This document shows, piece by piece, positions 37,983 to 46,627 of a DNA stretch of 64,000 nt; within the stretch, counting starts at the first letter, position 1; each line of letters opens with the position of its first letter. The translations under genes were made by a program, and so were the position numbers. The notes below the pieces were generated by a model that was not told the origin of the DNA, searched no databases, and saw nothing but the letters and a program-made list of their open reading frames with translations. Where the stretch lies: the NCBI GenBank assembly GCA_046347045.1, contig JAXMGX010000005.1:62001-126000 (forward strand), written 5' to 3'. The DNA comes from ZC4RG30 sp046347045 (GTDB lineage Bacteria; Pseudomonadota; Gammaproteobacteria; Steroidobacterales; Steroidobacteraceae).

Positions 37983-39212
37983 TCAGCGCAACTGATCCGG
38001 GTAGCGCGGCATCAGCAGAAACCCGACGCAGCTTGCGAGCAGGCCCACGCAGCTTCCGGCCAGCGCCAGGGAGTAGCTGCCGGTGCCATCGCGCACGGCG
38101 CCCACCCACAGCGGGCCCAGGCCCGACGCAAAGATGAAGGCGAAGTAGAGCCAGCCGTAGATCCTGCCGAATTGCGCGAGCCCGAAGTAACGCGCGACAA
38201 GAAAGCCCATCAAGTCGAGCTCCGCGCCCAGCGCGAAGCCCATCGCAATGGCCGTCACCGATGCGGCATCCACGCCCTTCAGCAGGAACACGAGGTTGCC
38301 GGCTGCCGCGATGAGGCAGGTCACCAGCGCGACACGCGGCGCGAACATCCGGTCGAGCGCGAGGCCGACGATCATGCGGCTGCCGATGACCGCGAGGCCC
38401 ATCTGTCCCGCGAGCTTGCCGGCGGTGCGTGGATCGAGGCCGGCATCACTCAGCATGGGCACCAGATGCGGCACCAGTCCCATGAACGACAGCGACAGCA
38501 CGAAGAATGTGCCGGCCAGCATCCAGAACGTCCTGGAGCGAAGGAAATCCGTGGCGGGCGCGGACGCCTGTGTTGCATTTGCGCTGCTGGAGCTGCCCAC
38601 CGCATGACGCGAAGGCAGCAGCACGGCAGTGAGCACGGCGCCTGCCAGCGGCACGAAGGCAAGCTGGTGGTACCCCGCCCGCCAGCCCTCATCCGCGATG
38701 ATGCCGGCGAGCACGGGCGGGACGGCGGCCGCCGTCAGGCCGATGCCCGTCATCGTCACGCCGAGCGCAATGCCGCGATGTCGGATGAAGGTTTCGTTGA
38801 CGATCTTGCTGTACGCGATGGGACCGGAGGCCGCCCCTGCCAGCGCCACCAGCACCTGCAACAGGTAGTAACCCTGGATCGAGCGGATGAATGATCCCAG
38901 CGAGGCAAATCCGGCCGACAGCAGCAGCAATCCCGCCACCGACAGCCACTTGGCACCGACGCGATCCACCAGCCAGCCCACGACGGGATTGGCGAAGGCC
39001 AGCGCCATGGTGACCAGCAGCACGCCGAACCCGAACTGCACCCGCGTCAGACCGTAGTCGTGCGCAAGGCCCGCGACGAACAGGCCATTGGTGTAGAGCA
39101 GCAGCGCGGAAACGCCCGTGGCGCAACCGATCACCGCGCCCGCAAGGCTGCGCGGCCAGCCCGGCGCGGGATCCGCGCCGGCCGCACCGCCAGGCGCCAT
39201 TGCCTGCGCCAC
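37983..39212 (-). CDS. MFS transporter, 12 helices (TetR-linked operon)
   Basis: This is a 409-residue inner-membrane carrier of the major facilitator superfamily, close in style to the monocarboxylate/oxalate-formate group. The inter-helix motif VVGWLVDRVGAKWLSV and twelve hydrophobic segments are visible. The GTG at 39212 directly abuts the stop of the FAA hydrolase gene; an ATG four codons in is an alternative. It is the last gene of a four-gene minus-strand operon (41705-37983). Likely role: moving an organic acid made by the exported enzymes across the inner membrane. Confidence 0.85.
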   Translation of the reverse strand: MAQAMAPGGAAGADPAPGWPRSLAGAVIGCATGVSALLLYTNGLFVAGLAHDYGLTRVQFGFGVLLVTMALAFANPVVGWLVDRVGAKWLSVAGLLLLSAGFASLGSFIRSIQGYYLLQVLVALAGAASGPIAYSKIVNETFIRHRGIALGVTMTGIGLTAAAVPPVLAGIIADEGWRAGYHQLAFVPLAGAVLTAVLLPSRHAVGSSSSANATQASAPATDFLRSRTFWMLAGTFFVLSLSFMGLVPHLVPMLSDAGLDPRTAGKLAGQMGLAVIGSRMIVGLALDRMFAPRVALVTCLIAAAGNLVFLLKGVDAASVTAIAMGFALGAELDLMGFLVARYFGLAQFGRIYGWLYFAFIFASGLGPLWVGAVRDGTGSYSLALAGSCVGLLASCVGFLLMPRYPDQLR

Positions 39213-40415
39213 CTAGGGTTGCGCCACGATGTTGTGCTTCTGCTCGCCGATGCCCTCGACGATGCAGGTGCCCACGTCGCCTGCCTTCATCCAGCGCGGA
39301 TTGGCACGCTCGATGTTCGTCCCCGCGGGGCTGCCCAGCGAGAGCATGTCGCCGGGGCTCAGCGTCATGATGTTCGATGCGTAGGAGAGCATCTCCCACA
39401 GGTTGTATTCCATGCGGCTGGTGTTCGAGTCCTGCTTGATCTCGCCATTCAGCATGAAATAGTGGCGCACGTTCGTGGGCTGCGGCACGAATTCCTTCGG
39501 CACGATGAACGGGCCGATGGGACCGAAGGTGTCGTGGTTCTTCTGGATGAGCCAGTCCGGACCGCCGCCCATCTTGCGATCGCCGCGACCGCCGCGGTCC
39601 GAGACGTCGAACTCGATGCTGTAGCCGAAGACGTAGTCGGCGGCGTTCGCCACCGGGACATTCTTCGCCGGCTTGCCGACGACCACCGCGAACTCGCATT
39701 CCCAGTCGATCTGCTCGCGGCCGCGGGGAATGACCACGTCATCGCGCGCGCCCACCACCGTGGTGGGCGACTTCAGGAACAGGTACGGATTGTCGGGACG
39801 CGTGTCACCAGCAGGACGTTCCCAGATGCCGGGCGCAGTCTGCGATGCCGCGCGTGGCGGGCCGCCGGCACCCGGGGGGCCACCACCCGGAGGACCGCCC
39901 GCAGCCGGAGGACCACCAGCCGGCGGCGCACCTGCGGGAGGCGCGCCCGGCGGACGCGCGGCGCCGGCAGCGCGCGCGTTTTCCTGCACGATGCCCGCGG
40001 CGTGTTCGGGATAGTTCGCGCCGGCGTTGAGGATGATGGCCGGCCGTACGGGCGGCAGGATCTTCACGGCATCGATGCGGCGGATGTAGGCGGCGTTCTG
40101 CACCGATTCGTTCGCGGCGGCCAGCGCCCGCAGGCGCGGCGCGAACTCCGCGTCGTAGCGCGCGATCACTTCCTTGAGGTCGACGGGAAAGCGCAGCTTC
40201 TTCTCCGCGGCATGCGTGCGCTCGTACTGCGCATTCGCGGCAGCCACGTCGATGACCACCGTGTCGCGCAGCACCAGGCCCACGTAGTCGCGGCCCTGCG
40301 CCTGGAAGGTGCCGAGCTTGAAGGGCGTGGCGCGGGACTCGGCGCCGGTGGCCGCGGCGCCCGCCATTGTCACGATCAGCGCAACCAGCGGCGCAACAAA
40401 CGACTTGTGGTTCAT
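39213..40415 (-). CDS. Exported FAA hydrolase family protein with Pro-rich insert
   Basis: This is a 400-residue FAH-superfamily enzyme with a clear signal peptide (VAPLVALIVTMAGAAATGA), which is unusual since the family is normally cytoplasmic. The catalytic core has NYPEHA, metal ligands in QIDWECEFAVVVG and YSIEFDVSDRGG, and PGDMLSLGSPAGT. Residues about 152-190 are a Pro/Gly/Ala repeat placed between the NYPEHA helix and the core strand, where lid loops occur in relatives. It lies 40 bases after the DUF6152-like gene in the operon beside the TetR gene. A periplasmic acylpyruvase-like hydrolysis or a retained sugar-acid lyase activity are both possible. Confidence 0.85.
   Translation of the reverse strand: MNHKSFVAPLVALIVTMAGAAATGAESRATPFKLGTFQAQGRDYVGLVLRDTVVIDVAAANAQYERTHAAEKKLRFPVDLKEVIARYDAEFAPRLRALAAANESVQNAAYIRRIDAVKILPPVRPAIILNAGANYPEHAAGIVQENARAAGAARPPGAPPAGAPPAGGPPAAGGPPGGGPPGAGGPPRAASQTAPGIWERPAGDTRPDNPYLFLKSPTTVVGARDDVVIPRGREQIDWECEFAVVVGKPAKNVPVANAADYVFGYSIEFDVSDRGGRGDRKMGGGPDWLIQKNHDTFGPIGPFIVPKEFVPQPTNVRHYFMLNGEIKQDSNTSRMEYNLWEMLSYASNIMTLSPGDMLSLGSPAGTNIERANPRWMKAGDVGTCIVEGIGEQKHNIVAQP
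39846..39962 (-). repeat. Low-complexity PPAGG-type repeat inside the FAA hydrolase gene
   Basis: Imperfect repeats encoding GAPPAG, GGPPAAGG and GGPPG units (residues about 152-190) interrupt an otherwise ordinary enzyme sequence. Similar blocks occur in four other exported proteins of the window. Confidence 0.7.
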
Positions 40416-40455
40416 GTTCTCTCCCCCTTTGGATTGTTGCGTCGCTGCAGGAAAC

Positions 40456-40863
40456 TTACTGCGCGTTCACGCCCGGCACGACCAGCGCCGGTGGAATCGC
40501 ATCACCGGTGCCCAGCTTGCGGCCATCGGCCAGCAGCAGGTGATCGATGCTGCCACCGGGACGCCCGTCCTTGTACGGATGCCCCACGACGGTAACCACG
40601 TCGCCGGTCTTCACCGTGTCCTTCATCCAGCCCACGCGCTTGAGCACGGGAATGGCGGCGCCCTCGAAGCTGAGCGTGGTGGTCTTGCCATCGGCGGTGA
40701 CATCCAGCTCGACCCACACATGCGGGTTCGTCCACTGCACTTCCTTTACCGTGCCTTTGTAGTTCAGGGACTTCGACATGTCGAACGCGGCGAAGGAATG
40801 ATGCGCGACGGCCGCGATGGGCAGCGCGAGCGCGGCGAGCAGAAGGACGATGGGCTTGTTCAT
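40456..40863 (-). CDS. DUF6152-like small exported protein (pair 2)
   Basis: This is a 135-residue exported protein. The ATG at 40863 gives a signal peptide (KPIVLLLAALALPIAAVA) and a mature start HHSFAAFDMSKSLNYKGTV, followed by KEVQWTNPHVWVELDVTA and GWMKDTVKTGDVVTVVGHP. It matches the other two DUF6152-like proteins in length and in the His-His mature N-terminus. It is 20 bases after its partner (41705-40884). Role unknown. Confidence 0.78.
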   Translation of the reverse strand: MNKPIVLLLAALALPIAAVAHHSFAAFDMSKSLNYKGTVKEVQWTNPHVWVELDVTADGKTTTLSFEGAAIPVLKRVGWMKDTVKTGDVVTVVGHPYKDGRPGGSIDHLLLADGRKLGTGDAIPPALVVPGVNAQ

Positions 40864-40883
40864 GGTGATGGATCTCCGGCTGA

Positions 40884-41705
40884 TCACAGGTCGCGGTTGT
40901 TCTCGCACAGGTATTCCTCGAAGCGGCTGCCCGGCGGCATCGGCGTGTACGCGCGCTTGATGGTGTAGGGCGCGAGGAAGGCCTCGGGGTCGGTGAGCAC
41001 GGTTTCGATTTCCAGCCGCGTGGGGCTCACGCGGCGGATGCGCTCCACCACCGTCAGCTTGTCGGAATAAGGAATGCCGTCGCGGTCGATGGTGCCGGCA
41101 CGGATGTTGTTGGTCTCCACCACCAGCGTGTCGCCTTCCCAGTGGCCCACCGAATCACCGTTGAAGCTGGGATCGGCGCCCACGGTGTGACCGATGCCAT
41201 CCATGTATATGCGGCGGATGTCGTGCAGCACGCCCAGTCCCATGGTGATCTGCCCCGGCGTCTGGATGATCTCCACGGGCATGGTGCCGAAGCGCGCGAT
41301 GCCGAAGGCCAGGCAGCGGGTGACGGTATCGGGTTCCTGAGTGCCGGTCTCGAAGTTCTTGGTCCACTCGGCGAACTTCTTCGCATAGGCGGGCGCAAGC
41401 TGCGGCGGCGGCGGCCGCGTGAACCGCGGCATGCCCGGCGGGGGGCCGCCGGCAGGCCGTGCACCGCCCGGGGGACCACCCGCTGCCGGCGTGCCGGCGG
41501 GGGCAGCGGCGGGTGCCGCGGCGGGAGGCGCGCCGATCGGCGGACCGAAGTACGCGAATTCGGGGTTCCACATGCCGGAGATGTTCGGGTGCTTCGGATC
41601 GCCGTACAGCGGGTCCTTCATGGGCGTGGCCGGCAGCGCTGCAGCGGCGACCCCGGAAAGGCAAACTACACTGGTCAACCGGACCAGCATGGAAGACATG
41701 CGCAT
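40884..41705 (-). CDS. Exported protein of unknown function, GHWEGDTLVV family (member 2)
   Basis: This is a 273-residue exported protein, first gene of the operon beside the TetR gene. The ATG at 41705 follows a G-rich ribosome site. After the signal comes DPLYGDPKHPNISGMWNPEF, then a Pro/Ala/Gly block at residues about 55-104, then the family domain: RCLAFGIARFGTMP, GDSVGHWEGDTLVVETNN, GIPYSDKLTVVER, TDPEAFLAPY and a final EYLCENNRDL. The order matches member 1 (26808), apart from the low-complexity insert. An operator-like dyad lies 23 bases upstream of its start. Confidence 0.77.
   Translation of the reverse strand: MRMSSMLVRLTSVVCLSGVAAAALPATPMKDPLYGDPKHPNISGMWNPEFAYFGPPIGAPPAAAPAAAPAGTPAAGGPPGGARPAGGPPPGMPRFTRPPPPQLAPAYAKKFAEWTKNFETGTQEPDTVTRCLAFGIARFGTMPVEIIQTPGQITMGLGVLHDIRRIYMDGIGHTVGADPSFNGDSVGHWEGDTLVVETNNIRAGTIDRDGIPYSDKLTVVERIRRVSPTRLEIETVLTDPEAFLAPYTIKRAYTPMPPGSRFEEYLCENNRDL
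41394..41543 (-). repeat. Pro/Ala/Gly low-complexity block in the unknown protein
   Basis: About 50 residues of PPxGAP, AAPAG and GGPPPG type are inserted between the ISGMWNPEF segment and the rest of the domain. Member 1 of the family has no such block at this point, so it is an insertion or expansion. Confidence 0.65.
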
Positions 41706-41727
41706 CGCCAACCCCCCAGCAGGATGT

Positions 41728-41747
41728 AATTCCTTGGTATGGGAATT
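41728..41747. promoter_or_regulatory. Operator-like dyad A between the TetR gene and its divergent operon
   Basis: AATTCC-N8-GGAATT is a perfect dyad with 6-base arms in the 100-base gap between the unknown-protein gene (start 41705) and the TetR gene (start 41806). On the minus strand an ATAAAT directly precedes the dyad, as a -10 element does at site B. The same dyad recurs at 45535 and three times at 52107-52178. It is the best candidate for the TetR binding site. Confidence 0.65.
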
Positions 41748-41805
41748 TATCGGAATGAGAAGCAATGAGCCAGTGTTTCAGGCGCGTGGTGCAGGGCAAT
41801 AGGCC

Positions 41806-42522
41806 GTGAAATCAAGGAAAACCGCCCAGGGAAGCAAGTCCCCCGCCAAACCGCGCCGCAGCCGGGGCCGCCCGCGGGCCAAGCAGGGTACCGTCGGCCG
41901 AGAAGCCATCGTTGCCTCGGCCCGCAAGCTGCTGGACAAGCTTCCACCCCACAAGGCCACGATCTCCTCCATCGCCCGCAGCGCGGGCGTGGACCCGGCG
42001 CTGGTGCGCTATTACTTCAGCAGCCGCGAGGAACTGCTGCTGGCGGTGATCGAGGACATCATCGCGACCTGGACACACGCCCACCCGCCGGTTTCCGCCG
42101 GGCCCGCGGCCAAGCTCGCAAGCCTGGTCCGCGGCATGCTGGATTTCGCCCTCAACGTGCGTTCCATGCAGCGCCTGATGATCGACGAGTGCGCGAGTGC
42201 CAAGTCGCCCGAGGTGCGCCGCCGGGTACGCGAGATGAACGCCGGCACGTTGAGCCGCTATGCACTGCTGCTGCATTCGGAACCCCACGCCGGGAAGAAG
42301 AGCGAGGTCAGTGTCACCGACCCGCTGTTCATGCACGTGGCCATCATCGGCATGTGCGAGTTCTTCGCGGCGGCACAGCCCATGATCCGCCCGCTGGTTC
42401 CCGACAGCATCGACAGCGAAGAACTGACGGCCCGGTACAAGGACTTCATCGAACGCCTGGTGCTCGATGGCCTGCGCTCGCGGGTAGAGCCCTGGTCGGG
42501 CAAGACGCCTAGCGCTTCCTGA
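41806..42522 (+). CDS. TetR family regulator, predicted local repressor
   Basis: This is a 238-residue TetR-type regulator starting at a GTG (41806). A basic disordered tail (RRSRGRPRAKQG) leads into the helix-turn-helix (residues about 30-78) with ATISSIARSAGVDPALVRYY and FSSREELLLAVI. The ligand domain has RSMQRLMIDECASAKSPEVR. It is divergent from the operon 41705-37983 and converges with the MBL hydrolase gene, overlapping its 3' end by 14 bases. The repeated AATTCC-N8-GGAATT dyads in this region make it the likely regulator of three operons. Confidence 0.88.
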   Translation: MKSRKTAQGSKSPAKPRRSRGRPRAKQGTVGREAIVASARKLLDKLPPHKATISSIARSAGVDPALVRYYFSSREELLLAVIEDIIATWTHAHPPVSAGPAAKLASLVRGMLDFALNVRSMQRLMIDECASAKSPEVRRRVREMNAGTLSRYALLLHSEPHAGKKSEVSVTDPLFMHVAIIGMCEFFAAAQPMIRPLVPDSIDSEELTARYKDFIERLVLDGLRSRVEPWSGKTPSAS

Positions 42523-43612
42523 GCTGGTTGTACTCGGCCACCGCCTGGCGCGTGGCCTCGCGATCGGTATCCGTGCCGATGGTTCCGCGCAGTTCCGAGT
42601 ACAGCCGGGCCATGTTGTTCACGACGCGGTCCGGGTCGGTCCACGTGGCGTACTTGCCCAGGTCGAGTTCGGCGGCGGCCCGGCCGGCGCCGATGCCCGC
42701 GGCAATGCCCTTGCGGCCTGCATTCAGCAACAGCGCGAGATAGTCGCGCATCTCCACCAGGTCCTTCTTGCCACCCACCGGGCCATGGCCCGGGACGATC
42801 ACATCCACCTGCGGATCCTGCAGCACCGAATCGCAGACCTTGATCCAGTCCTGGATGAATCCCGAGCCATTCAGCGGCGTCACGCCGAAGAAGGCGATGT
42901 CGCCCATGAACAGGATGCGCGCGGCGCGCACATAGACCAGCGCATCGCCCGAAGTGTGCGCGCGACCTGGCCACTCGAAGTCCACCTTCGTGTCGCCGTA
43001 GTACACGGACATGCGGTCGTGGAAGGTGGCGGTGGGCAGCACCACGCGATTGACGTCGTCGGCATTGCCCCAGGCCGGATTGGTCTTCCAGTACGCCGGC
43101 GTCGCGGGCGTGCCCATCTTCACCATCTGCGCGCGGGTTTCCTCCTGCGCGACGATCTCGATGCCGGGCGGGAACTGCGTGAGGCCCACGCTGTGATCGG
43201 GATGTTCATGCGTGATGACCACCCGGTCCACGGGCTTGCCCAGCGTCTGCGCCGCCTTCAGGAAATTGCGCGCATGCTGCGGGCCACCGCCCGCATCGAT
43301 GGCCAGCAGGCTGCGCGGGCCTTCGACGATGCCGAAATTGGAGACGGAGAAGTTGCTCTGTCCCGGGGCTTCGCGCTGCAGGAAGGCGAGCACCGCAGGC
43401 GACAGGCGCCTGAGCTCGGTGCGGATGTCGGTGGCCGGCGGTGTGCCAAAGGCCTGGGCCTGCGGCGGCCCGGCGGGCGTCGCGCCGGGCGCCGGCGCGG
43501 GCGCTTGCGCCGCCGCGCCGTTGCCGGTCAAGGTGGAGGCAATCACCGCACTGCCCGCAGCGCCCAGCACCTGGCGCCGCGTCAGAGCGGACGTCATGTT
43601 CTTCCCGCCCAT
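42509..43612 (-). CDS. Metallo-beta-lactamase-fold hydrolase, Tat-exported
   Basis: This is a 367-residue exported hydrolase of the MBL superfamily. A twin-arginine signal (LTRRQVLGAAGSAVIAS) begins near residue 6; starts at 43612 and 43597 are both possible. The metal-binding motif is ITHEHPDHSVG (HxHxDH), then GRAHTSGDALVY with a later His, then PGHGPVGG. It contains two zinc sites by family rule. The gene is 24 bases after the TolB-like gene in one operon. Likely substrates are esters, lactones or thioesters; the sequence does not specify which. Confidence 0.87.
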   Translation of the reverse strand: MGGKNMTSALTRRQVLGAAGSAVIASTLTGNGAAAQAPAPAPGATPAGPPQAQAFGTPPATDIRTELRRLSPAVLAFLQREAPGQSNFSVSNFGIVEGPRSLLAIDAGGGPQHARNFLKAAQTLGKPVDRVVITHEHPDHSVGLTQFPPGIEIVAQEETRAQMVKMGTPATPAYWKTNPAWGNADDVNRVVLPTATFHDRMSVYYGDTKVDFEWPGRAHTSGDALVYVRAARILFMGDIAFFGVTPLNGSGFIQDWIKVCDSVLQDPQVDVIVPGHGPVGGKKDLVEMRDYLALLLNAGRKGIAAGIGAGRAAAELDLGKYATWTDPDRVVNNMARLYSELRGTIGTDTDREATRQAVAEYNQLRKR

Positions 43613-43636
43613 CGCCTCCCCCTCCGCCCTGCCATT

Positions 43637-45517
43637 TCAGGGCACGTTTACGTAGGTCCCCATCGAGTCTTCCCACTTGCTGTCGGTGAGCTGACGGACA
43701 TTGCCGCCATTGCGGTCCATCAGGAACACCTGCGCGTAGGGTTGCGGCGAAACGTCGAACAGCGCCGCCTCGTCCTTGAAGCCCGTGCGCGAGCTCTCGA
43801 ACCAGATGTCCTTGCCGTCGTTCGACCAGGTGGCGTGCGCATCCGCGCCCGCGGTGGTGGTCAGGCGCTTCACGTCGGTGCCATCCGGTTTCATCGTGAA
43901 GACCTCGAAATCGAAATCCGGCATGCGACGCGTGAACACCACGCGATCACCCGAGGGCGAGTAGAAGGGGAAGTTGTCCCACTCCGTGGTCACCGTCTTC
44001 ACGCTGTTGTCCGCAAGGTTCAGCGCGCGCAGGCCGCGCGTTTCGGGATCGTCCTTCGTGGTCCACACGCGATACATGATGGTCTTGCCGTCCGGTGACC
44101 AGGCCGGGAAGCCCGCGTTCACCTTGCTCTGCGTGACCTGCTTGCTCTCCGAACCGTCGGCCTTGACCATGAACACATTGGCGGGCGCAAAGCCGCGGCC
44201 ACCGAAGAACGTGCCGAATCCGAAGGCGATCCACTGGCAGTCCGGTGACCAGGTGGGCATCAACGCCGCGCCGTCCTGGCGCTGGAACACCTTCACCTTC
44301 TGCGAACCATCGACATTCAGCACGCTGACCGATGCAGTGGGATTGCCGAAGGGGAAGTCCAGGTCGGTGAGCGCCATGCGACCGTTCTTCGGACACACCG
44401 TGGGAAACACGTCGGTGTAGCGGTATTCGTGCTTCTTGTCCCAGCTATACAGCTTCGCGAACTGCGGGCGGTTCTTCACGTCGATGCGGTAGTAGACCAG
44501 CGACTTGCCATCGGGGGACCACGAGGGGCTGCGCACCTCGCCCTCGGGGCCGCGCTTGCCATCCGAATAGGTGATGCCCAGCTTCGGGCCATCCTTCGGC
44601 GTGCCCTTCACCACGTAGCCGATGCGGCCGCCGGGAAGGTACTGCGGATTGACCTTCAGGCCGGGACCGTTCGTGACCGGCGTCTCGGCGCCAGTGGCAA
44701 GGTCGATCTCGACGATCTGCGAGGTGGAGCCCAGCGCGGCAATGCCCGCGCCGTGCATGCGGGCGCCGAAGGTGTCGCGCGCCGTCAGCACGTAGGCGAC
44801 GAGTTTCTTGCCATCGGCGGAGAACTTGGGCGCGCCGTAGGTCATGCCCGGCTTGTTGGTGATGCGACGCATGCCGCTGCCATCGGCCTTCATCACGTAG
44901 AGGCTGGTGGGATGCGAGTGGCCCGCGCCGGCGCCGGTTTCCGCGCCGATCCACTTCTCGCCGCGATCGGAGCTGAAGGCGATCCACTGTCCATCCGGCG
45001 ACCACGAGGGGCGGAAGTAGCCATTCATGGTCTGGTGCGGTTCGGTCTTGCCGTCGCCGGTGAGGTTCGTCGCCTTCCGCGATTTGATATCCATCACCCA
45101 GATGTTGGCGGTGCGCGCACCGCCCTTGGTCGACACATAGGCGAGCTTGCTGCCATCGGGTGACAGCACGCCGGCGTCTTCCATCGAGGTGTCGCGCGTC
45201 AGCCGCTCGAGGCCGGTGCCATCGGGATGCACCCGCCAGATATCGGCCTGGCCATCGCCCTCGCCATCACGCTCCGACGTGAAGACGATCCACTTGCCGT
45301 CGGCGGAGTAGGACGCATCGTAGTCGCGGATCGCGGTGGGCGGGAGCAGCGGACGTTCGCCACTGCCATCGGCATTGGAGACGTACAGCATCAGCTTCGA
45401 AGGGCCGATGCGGTTCATCAGCATCACTTCCTTCGCCACCGCCTGCTGCACCGTGCCGGCCAGCAGCATGGCGCCGGCCGCCAGGATGGATTTGGTGCAC
45501 TTGTCCGATGTGGTCAT
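43637..45517 (-). CDS. Exported TolB-like (WD40/PD40) beta-propeller protein
   Basis: This is a 626-residue exported protein built of PD40 repeats. The ATG at 45517 gives a signal peptide (SILAAGAMLLAGTVQQAVA). At least eight repeats of the SWSPDGQWIAFSSDR type are visible, for example SPDGSKLAYVST, FSADGKKLVAYV, SWSPDGKSLVYYR and WSPDGKTIMYRV, so it forms one or two propellers. It has no peptidase domain, unlike DPP-type enzymes. A binding or scaffold role is inferred. It starts an operon with the MBL hydrolase, and its promoter carries dyad B. Confidence 0.85.
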   Translation of the reverse strand: MTTSDKCTKSILAAGAMLLAGTVQQAVAKEVMLMNRIGPSKLMLYVSNADGSGERPLLPPTAIRDYDASYSADGKWIVFTSERDGEGDGQADIWRVHPDGTGLERLTRDTSMEDAGVLSPDGSKLAYVSTKGGARTANIWVMDIKSRKATNLTGDGKTEPHQTMNGYFRPSWSPDGQWIAFSSDRGEKWIGAETGAGAGHSHPTSLYVMKADGSGMRRITNKPGMTYGAPKFSADGKKLVAYVLTARDTFGARMHGAGIAALGSTSQIVEIDLATGAETPVTNGPGLKVNPQYLPGGRIGYVVKGTPKDGPKLGITYSDGKRGPEGEVRSPSWSPDGKSLVYYRIDVKNRPQFAKLYSWDKKHEYRYTDVFPTVCPKNGRMALTDLDFPFGNPTASVSVLNVDGSQKVKVFQRQDGAALMPTWSPDCQWIAFGFGTFFGGRGFAPANVFMVKADGSESKQVTQSKVNAGFPAWSPDGKTIMYRVWTTKDDPETRGLRALNLADNSVKTVTTEWDNFPFYSPSGDRVVFTRRMPDFDFEVFTMKPDGTDVKRLTTTAGADAHATWSNDGKDIWFESSRTGFKDEAALFDVSPQPYAQVFLMDRNGGNVRQLTDSKWEDSMGTYVNVP

Positions 45518-45534
45518 GTCGGCTCCCCCGCAAT

Positions 45535-45580
45535 TATTCCTGTGGCCGGGAATATTAGGTGACGGCTTGCATGGATTCAA
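45535..45580 (-). promoter_or_regulatory. Promoter of the TolB-like/MBL operon with operator-like dyad B
   Basis: On the minus strand -35 TTGAAT (45580-45575), 17 bases, -10 TAATAT (45557-45552). Dyad B, TATTCC-N8-GGAATA (45535-45554), overlaps the end of the -10 and the start region. A repressor bound there would block the polymerase. Confidence 0.65.
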
Positions 45581-45590
45581 ATGTCCTGCT

Positions 45591-46601
45591 TCAACGCAGC
45601 AGCTCCGGCAGGTATCGGCCGACATTGCCGGCGAAGATGCCCTTGAGCTCGGCGCCGGTGTAGACCTTCGCCGATTCCAGCCCCTTCACGTGATCCAGCG
45701 TCGTGCGGAAGGGGTAGTCCGAGCCGAACACGATGTGATCGGTGGGCACCAGTTCCTTCAGCGCGCGCGAGGGCACCGTCTCGGTGGACTGCGCGATGTC
45801 GTAGAAGAAGCGCGCGGCGGTCTTGCGGAACCCGTCGGGCGCCTGCGCCTTGGCCGCCGGACCGCGGTCTGCGCCATCGAAGCGCTCGATCAGGAAAGGC
45901 ATGGTGCCGCCGGAGTGGCTCCAGATCATGCGCACATCGGGGAAGCGGCGTGCCGCACCGCGGTAGATGTAGCTGGCGATCGCGCGAGTGGTGTCGGTGC
46001 CGTATTCGATGAGGGTGTCGGCCACTTCTGGGATCAGCCGGCCGCAGCAGTTGGCGGTGTTGGGGTGCACGTAGCAGATGGCCTTGCGCCGGTTCAGCTC
46101 ATCGAACACCGGGTCGAAGCGCTTGTCGCCCAGCCACTCGGCGCCGTAGCTGGTGAACAGGCCCACGCCGGGCGCCTTCAGCACGTCGAAGCCGTATTCG
46201 ATTTCCTTCAGCGCGGCGTCGGGGTTGTCCATGGGCACGGCAATGAAGAAGCCGAGCTTGCCGCCATTGTCGGCCGCGAGTTTCGCGGCATCTTCATTGG
46301 TGCCGCGCGCCAGCGTGCGGGCGCGCTCGCCGGTCTCGGGCACACCAGGCGTGGTGATCGACAGCATCGAGCGCGTGACGCCGGCGGCGCCCATGTCGTC
46401 CAGGTGCTTCTGCAGGCTCCAGGCTGCCATGGGCCCGGGCATGTTCAACGCCTTCAGCACCGCGGGCTGGAAGTGCGCGTGCACGTCGATGATGGGCGAG
46501 GCCTTGCGGGCCTCGGCAGCGAGGCTGAACGAGGGCGCTGCCGCGAGGGCCGACAGGCCCATCAGCACGTGGCGACGCGACAGGGAATGCGATGGGTTCA
46601 T
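45591..46601 (-). CDS. Amidohydrolase-2/ACMSD-like metal-dependent hydrolase, Tat-exported
   Basis: This is a 336-residue TIM-barrel enzyme of the amidohydrolase-2 family (aminocarboxymuconate-semialdehyde decarboxylase relatives), which hydrolyse or decarboxylate aromatic or unsaturated acids. The ATG at 46601 has AGGAG upstream and gives a twin-arginine signal (SRRHVLMGLSALAAAPS), so the enzyme is exported, unlike most relatives. Metal ligands are in IIDVHAHFQP, ICYVHPNT, WSHSGGTMP and FGSDYPF. It is the last gene after the TBDR, NHL and MFS genes. Confidence 0.87.
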   Translation of the reverse strand: MNPSHSLSRRHVLMGLSALAAAPSFSLAAEARKASPIIDVHAHFQPAVLKALNMPGPMAAWSLQKHLDDMGAAGVTRSMLSITTPGVPETGERARTLARGTNEDAAKLAADNGGKLGFFIAVPMDNPDAALKEIEYGFDVLKAPGVGLFTSYGAEWLGDKRFDPVFDELNRRKAICYVHPNTANCCGRLIPEVADTLIEYGTDTTRAIASYIYRGAARRFPDVRMIWSHSGGTMPFLIERFDGADRGPAAKAQAPDGFRKTAARFFYDIAQSTETVPSRALKELVPTDHIVFGSDYPFRTTLDHVKGLESAKVYTGAELKGIFAGNVGRYLPELLR

Positions 46602-46627
46602 GCGGAATGACTCCTGGAAACTGTGGA

